Origin: Odontesthes bonariensis
Taxonomy: Eukaryota > Chordata > Actinopteri > Atheriniformes > Atherinopsidae
Length of the DNA stretch: 64,000 nt
Assembly: GCF_027942865.1 (NCBI RefSeq)
Contig: NC_134509.1
Location: 5,357,754 to 5,421,753 of the forward strand
Direction of reading: 5' to 3'
Below are positions 59,405 to 64,000 of this stretch, piece after piece. The notes below the pieces were generated by a model. That model searched no databases. It was not told the DNA's origin and was given only the letters and a program-made list of their open reading frames with translations. Positions within the stretch are counted from its first letter, which is position 1, and every line of letters begins with the position of its first letter. The position numbers and the translations under genes are program-made.

Positions 59405-59459
59405 AATATATATATAGATATATCTATATCTATATATATAGATATAGATATATATATGT
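59405..59459. repeat. AT-rich palindrome
   Basis: tatagatatatctatatct and its inverted partner form a near-perfect palindrome of about 50 bp made of TATA/GATA units. Confidence 0.85.
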
Positions 59460-62400
59460 ATCGCACATTTAGTCTGACCGATTGATAATTATAAAGAAAA
59501 TCACAGTTGAAAAACTGGAGTAACTCGATTTCATGACTGTTGGTTGGTTTTGCTTTCACGGGATATCAAATGATGATGAGCATCTCTGCAGAGTCTTTGA
59601 GATCAGCAATATTGGCTTTATCGAAGCATAAATAGAAAACTGGGAGGCAACTTGAGCAATGACCAAATGAGCCGGATGGCTGTGGCTTTTAAGCGTGTAT
59701 TGCGTTTAAACCTGAAAAGAAGAGGGCAAAAAGCAGCTCTCTGGGATTTCCTGCTCTTTGAGTCTGAGAACCACCCTGTTTTATCAGTGATCAAAGTTAA
59801 GGTAGTTATGATTCATTCCAACCTGCCACAGATAGGTGAGCCGGCACAGGGCAGATAATCTGAATCCATCTTTGGCTTGTGTCACTTTCAGCTCTGAATT
59901 TGAGATGCAAGTAAGAAAAGCTCAAAATGTGTGAAAAGTAACAGCTTGAGACGATTATTTAGATTATGATTTGCATCCCTAAAGTGGTCCCGTTTCCGGA
60001 GGGAAAAAAAACTGCTTTCAGTGCTTCTGTATGGGGAATTTTATTCAATCTGAGTTCACCAATCAATCCTATTCTGTGTATTACATGACTATCAAATCCT
60101 TTTTCCCCCTTACTATGTTTCTATTTGAGCTATTGGATGGAAAAGTGTTTAAAACATGAGGAAAAACAAAACAAAACAGAAGAGCAGAGACTTGCTGTAA
60201 TCTGATGTTTGATGAGGTGTAGAGCAACAAGGAGGACGGGAGACAGCCGGTGAATGAAAAGGATGAGCAGAGAGACGTCTGATAATAGACGCAGACACTA
60301 AAGGTTCTGTGTGACTCCTACAATCACAGAGAGACAAAGCCACACCAAGCCCATCCGAAGCCTTACATTTTCCATTCAGCCGCAGGCCTGCAGAGGAACG
60401 GCTCTGGAAACGGCTCGACACCAGCAGCACATGTCAGCCACTTTGAAAGGTTTCTGTTTGCTGGTGTCATCCATTCCTGAAGCCGGTATTGGTGGCAGAT
60501 GTGAACATGCCGCTAAATCAACACGGGCAGTTTTGTTGAAATGTCGGCACACTGTACATACTGTGAGTCACATCGAGTTAAAGAAAGCAGGGTTAAAGAG
60601 GTTTTTGCTCTTTAAAGTTCAGTTAGCATAACCAGTTCCAGCCCGCACGCCCTGCCAGGGGAGGTAGAGAGTCATTTTTAAGCACTTTACATTCAAGGAT
60701 GCAATCACAACTGTGTGTGGCATTCTAAGCAATAGAATAATTAATATGGACTTGCACTAAGATTATCCAAATATTTCACAGCCTGGTTTAAGTATTTATG
60801 TGAAGCTTTTACAGCTGTTCACATAAACATAATCTTCTGTAAAAACAGTCACACGAACCTTGAGTGGGCCGTTGCATTCACTGAAAAATCAGATTACAAT
60901 TTTTATTTTTTTTTTACCTTATCTGAGCCCCAAAAGCCTGCCACTTACTGCATCCTTCACGTTTTCTGCAGAGTACTATGGAAAGGTTTTGAAGAAATCG
61001 CACCTCTGTAGGTGCAGGGAATAATGGTGTGGAAAGATGCAGGGGTTTATTTTGTGGGCCAAGTTTAGTGATCACACTGACATCTGACAGTTGAGACTGT
61101 CTCTGGCCTTTCAACAGGATGTGTTTAGAGGAAAAGTGCATCTGTGTTTCGTGAAAGGGCTGGTAATGTGCAAATCTGCGGTGAGCCCAACATACCCTGA
61201 CACTAGATTTTCTACCAAATGCAGAAAAAAAAGTCGTACACAGCACTTTCAAACACGCAGGTCGGCCTCTGTTTTAGTGCACTTTGCTGATTGCTTCCAT
61301 TGGGATCTTAAAGGTTGCTCATGTGCTCTTCAGTGCATCACGATCCATTTGGCTTACTGACTCTGCAGCAAGGGAAATGATCCATTTGATCCATTTGAAA
61401 TTATCCATAATGCAATGCGTTCAACAAGCAGCACCATCAGAGGCCTGTTTCAGTCTCACTTTAGAGGTGTTAAGTGAGGCTGCAGAAAAATTATGCCCGT
61501 GCCATACGGTCCTGTCGCTGTCGGAACACTCCTCTAAGCTTTGCAGGCTAAATGTGGAGCTTTTTCACAGAAATCCTTCTCAGCTCTCCAAGCCAAGAAA
61601 GGTGACAGTGTTTCAGCTTTTTATCAGGATCCTGAGTGGACTGCAGTCGGAGACCTTAGAGGAATATTTCTTTCCATGTAGATCAACTTTAAATGGGATA
61701 TTTCTGCACTAAACTTGGTGTTTTTGGTTGAAAGAAAAAAGATAAAACAATAAGGAGGGGGTATCTTGAATAATTCGGGAAGAGCAGAAAGGCAGCTTGA
61801 AGGCATGTAGAATGAGGGGACCAGCACTGCACCGCACACTGCAGCAGGGCAGAGGGGAAGGGCTGAGGATGGAGCGAGGCGACAGGAGTGGAAATGAAAG
61901 AGATGGACGTAAGCGAGAGAACGAAAGATGTGCTACAGAAAATGTGTGAGAGAAAAAAACAGGCTGGAGAATGATACGGCCATGACCTGTTTGGTTTGGT
62001 TCAGTCTGACGAATGCCTTTTTTTTTTTTTTTTTTTCCCAGGCCATTCCAACTACAATGTAATGGGTATTTCTGGGGGGGACGACGACGTTTTTCTTCTG
62101 TTCCAAACCCTAAAGTCTTATTTGCACAACGATATTATACTTTATTTTTCCCCCGCATAGTTTTGACATGGAGGAGATTCTCGCAGTTGGCTGTAGATTT
62201 CCTCCCAATCTTATTTCTTTAATTTCCCATATGTGTTTCTGAACACGATGAGCCCTTTTCAAACCTAGAGCCAAGGGTGGGGCAAGGGTTGGTGCCAGAT
62301 TAGGCAGATTACGATAAAACTGCTCAAAAGTAATGAAACTTGAAATATGAAATATGTCGTTTTAAGCATTACTGTCTCATCAATCTCTATCTTATTACAT

Positions 62401-64000
62401 TGCAGGAAAATATTAACTGTAAGTAAAAACATAGATTTTTTTTTTCCCCGTTTGTTAAATGAAAGCCATGCAGTCGAAATGGCTTTTCTGAGCCCTGCAT
62501 AGTGTCTGCAGGCTCTCTGTGTGCCTCTCGGGCTTCGTAGAAATTCTCCAACGAGGTGCAGCAAACTGTACGAAGGGCTGTTTTCTGTCATAGAGGCTGG
62601 AAAGTAACCAAAACCTTTTTAGAGATTACTGTTAGAAAATCAACTTGAAACTGCCACACAACGGTGAACTCAACAAAAACAGAAACTTGAAAAGTAAGAG
62701 AGACATTCAATCCCATACACTGATTGGATGATTATAGCCTTTCCTTTATCTGAATATCATCTACGCGATTTTAACATATCTGCTGCTTGCTTTTTCTCCC
62801 TTTTATCGAACTCTAAACTGCAGAAAGTACAGTCAATTGTTCCCAGGTGCCGTTTTGTGGCATCTGACTGACAGGAGCAAATAAGCCATGCAGAGGGGTT
62901 AGCGCAGTTGATTTGACATCCGTAAAAATAACTGAGTTATTAAGCCACAGCCACCGGAAGAGGGGAAAAAAAATATATATATATTTTGACTTGTTTTTTG
63001 CACTTTATTTGAGCAAAAAGAAAAGAGCTAAAAAGGTTTTTCTTAGGGCACAAGGTTCAAGCGCACACATGTTAATGCTTAAAAACAGCTGCTTCCATCC
63101 TTTTGTGAGGTATTTTATGTTTTATTATTTTCATGGATCGATGCCCAAATCTTAATGAGGTTTAAGATCTTTCCAGAGCAACAACTAGGTTGTGTGATAG
63201 CCGAAGCACTTTCCAGTGATGGTACAGGAAGGGATTTATTTAAAAAAAAATAAAAAATGCAAAGACAAAGTAAATATGGAGATTTGTCCATTTTCCACAA
63301 CAATTCAAGTTGAAATTCAGTACAGATTCCACCATAATTCAGAAAAAGGAATTGTGACCTAAATAAACACATTTGTACCCAGATGCTTTTGATCTAGAGC
63401 AGGTTCTTGTCTTCGCTATCAGGTGTCGATAACCATTATCTGAAGTGGTCAAACATCACGTGCTGGTGATTTCTCTGAGAGTGGAGACGTGGTTGCAGGT
63501 GAAGATGCTGCATTTCTTCCTCACGGGTTTCTCTGTGGAAATTTATGTACAGTTCCGTAAGTTTTTACGTAAGAAAATAAGTCTGACATCTGGACAAGGG
63601 CCATGTCGTACGCAGCTTTCTTCAGATGTTTCCTTGCTGTTTTGTTTGTTTGGTGCCTTTCACACTGAAGGCCTGGTTGATGTTTAGCTCACCGTTGTGC
63701 ACTTTTATGAAGCGGCATCCTTCATCTTCAAAGGTTGCGGCAGGATGCATTGTTAGACTCAGTCACAGCAAACAAAGCTGGGAATAAACTGACTGAGCAG
63801 CTTTGCACTTTGCACCGTCCGACTATTCCTCGCCTTTGCTCACCTCCTTCGGTGGCCTTGCATACACACAATCACATGCGCACATCTTCAGGTCTTCAGC
63901 TGTAAGTTCAAATGGGGGGGGCTCTCTCTTGCTTCAAGAACCTCTTTCCATGACTTCTTATCAGTGTTTATGACTGGTTTTGTAAACTAGCACAGAAATA

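Larger units (their letters stand above)
58906..64000. other. ntn1 intron, truncated by the window end
   Basis: No frame resembling the next netrin exon (LE modules 2-3) was found. It holds a (TAA)n run and an AT palindrome. Otherwise nothing is recognisable. Confidence 0.6.

Overview
The window reads as nuclear DNA of a ray-finned (teleost) fish. Genes are split into short exons with GT-AG introns, intergenic DNA is AT-rich, and the repeats are typical of teleosts: Tc1/mariner, hAT and TTAA-target MITEs, a tRNA-derived SINE and non-LTR tails. Nothing bacterial, plasmid or viral was seen, and there is no CRISPR array.

Layout. (1) Positions 1-2523 lie downstream of the first gene. (2) Positions 2524 to about 25370, minus strand: pik3r6 (p84/p87PIKAP), 20 coding exons joined here into an 801-residue protein, plus a noncoding first exon beside a CCAAT/GC-box promoter. 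(3) About 25.4-28.57 kb: intergenic, with a complete hAT-type element. (4) Positions 28573 to about 54830, minus strand: pik3r5 (p101), 17 coding exons giving 893 residues, plus a noncoding first exon. (5) About 54.8-57.5 kb: head-to-head intergenic space. (6) From about 57.55 kb, plus strand: ntn1 (netrin-1), with a noncoding exon 1, then an exon carrying the signal peptide, the laminin N-terminal domain and the first LE module. The rest of the gene lies beyond 64 kb.

Function. p84 and p101 are the two alternative adaptor subunits of class IB PI3-kinase. Each binds the catalytic subunit p110gamma and couples it to G-beta-gamma, so a GPCR signal yields PIP3, mainly in blood cells. Their genes sit in tandem and share many intron positions and phases, as expected of an old tandem duplication. 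Netrin-1 is a secreted guidance cue with no direct role in that pathway; the order PIK3R6-PIK3R5-NTN1 is the conserved vertebrate order as I recall it.

Repeats. Introns hold a Tc1-type relic split by a TTAA-flanked foldback MITE, two hAT elements with exact 8-bp target duplications, a Tc1 internal-deletion derivative, an L1-like relic and a tRNA SINE.

I found no convincing undescribed system. The most useful results are gene-model details: a hidden last exon of pik3r5, a 47-nt intron in pik3r6 whose retention stops translation at once, and a predicted overlapping uORF in pik3r5. Exon borders come from splice signals, reading phase and remembered family similarity. No alignment was run.
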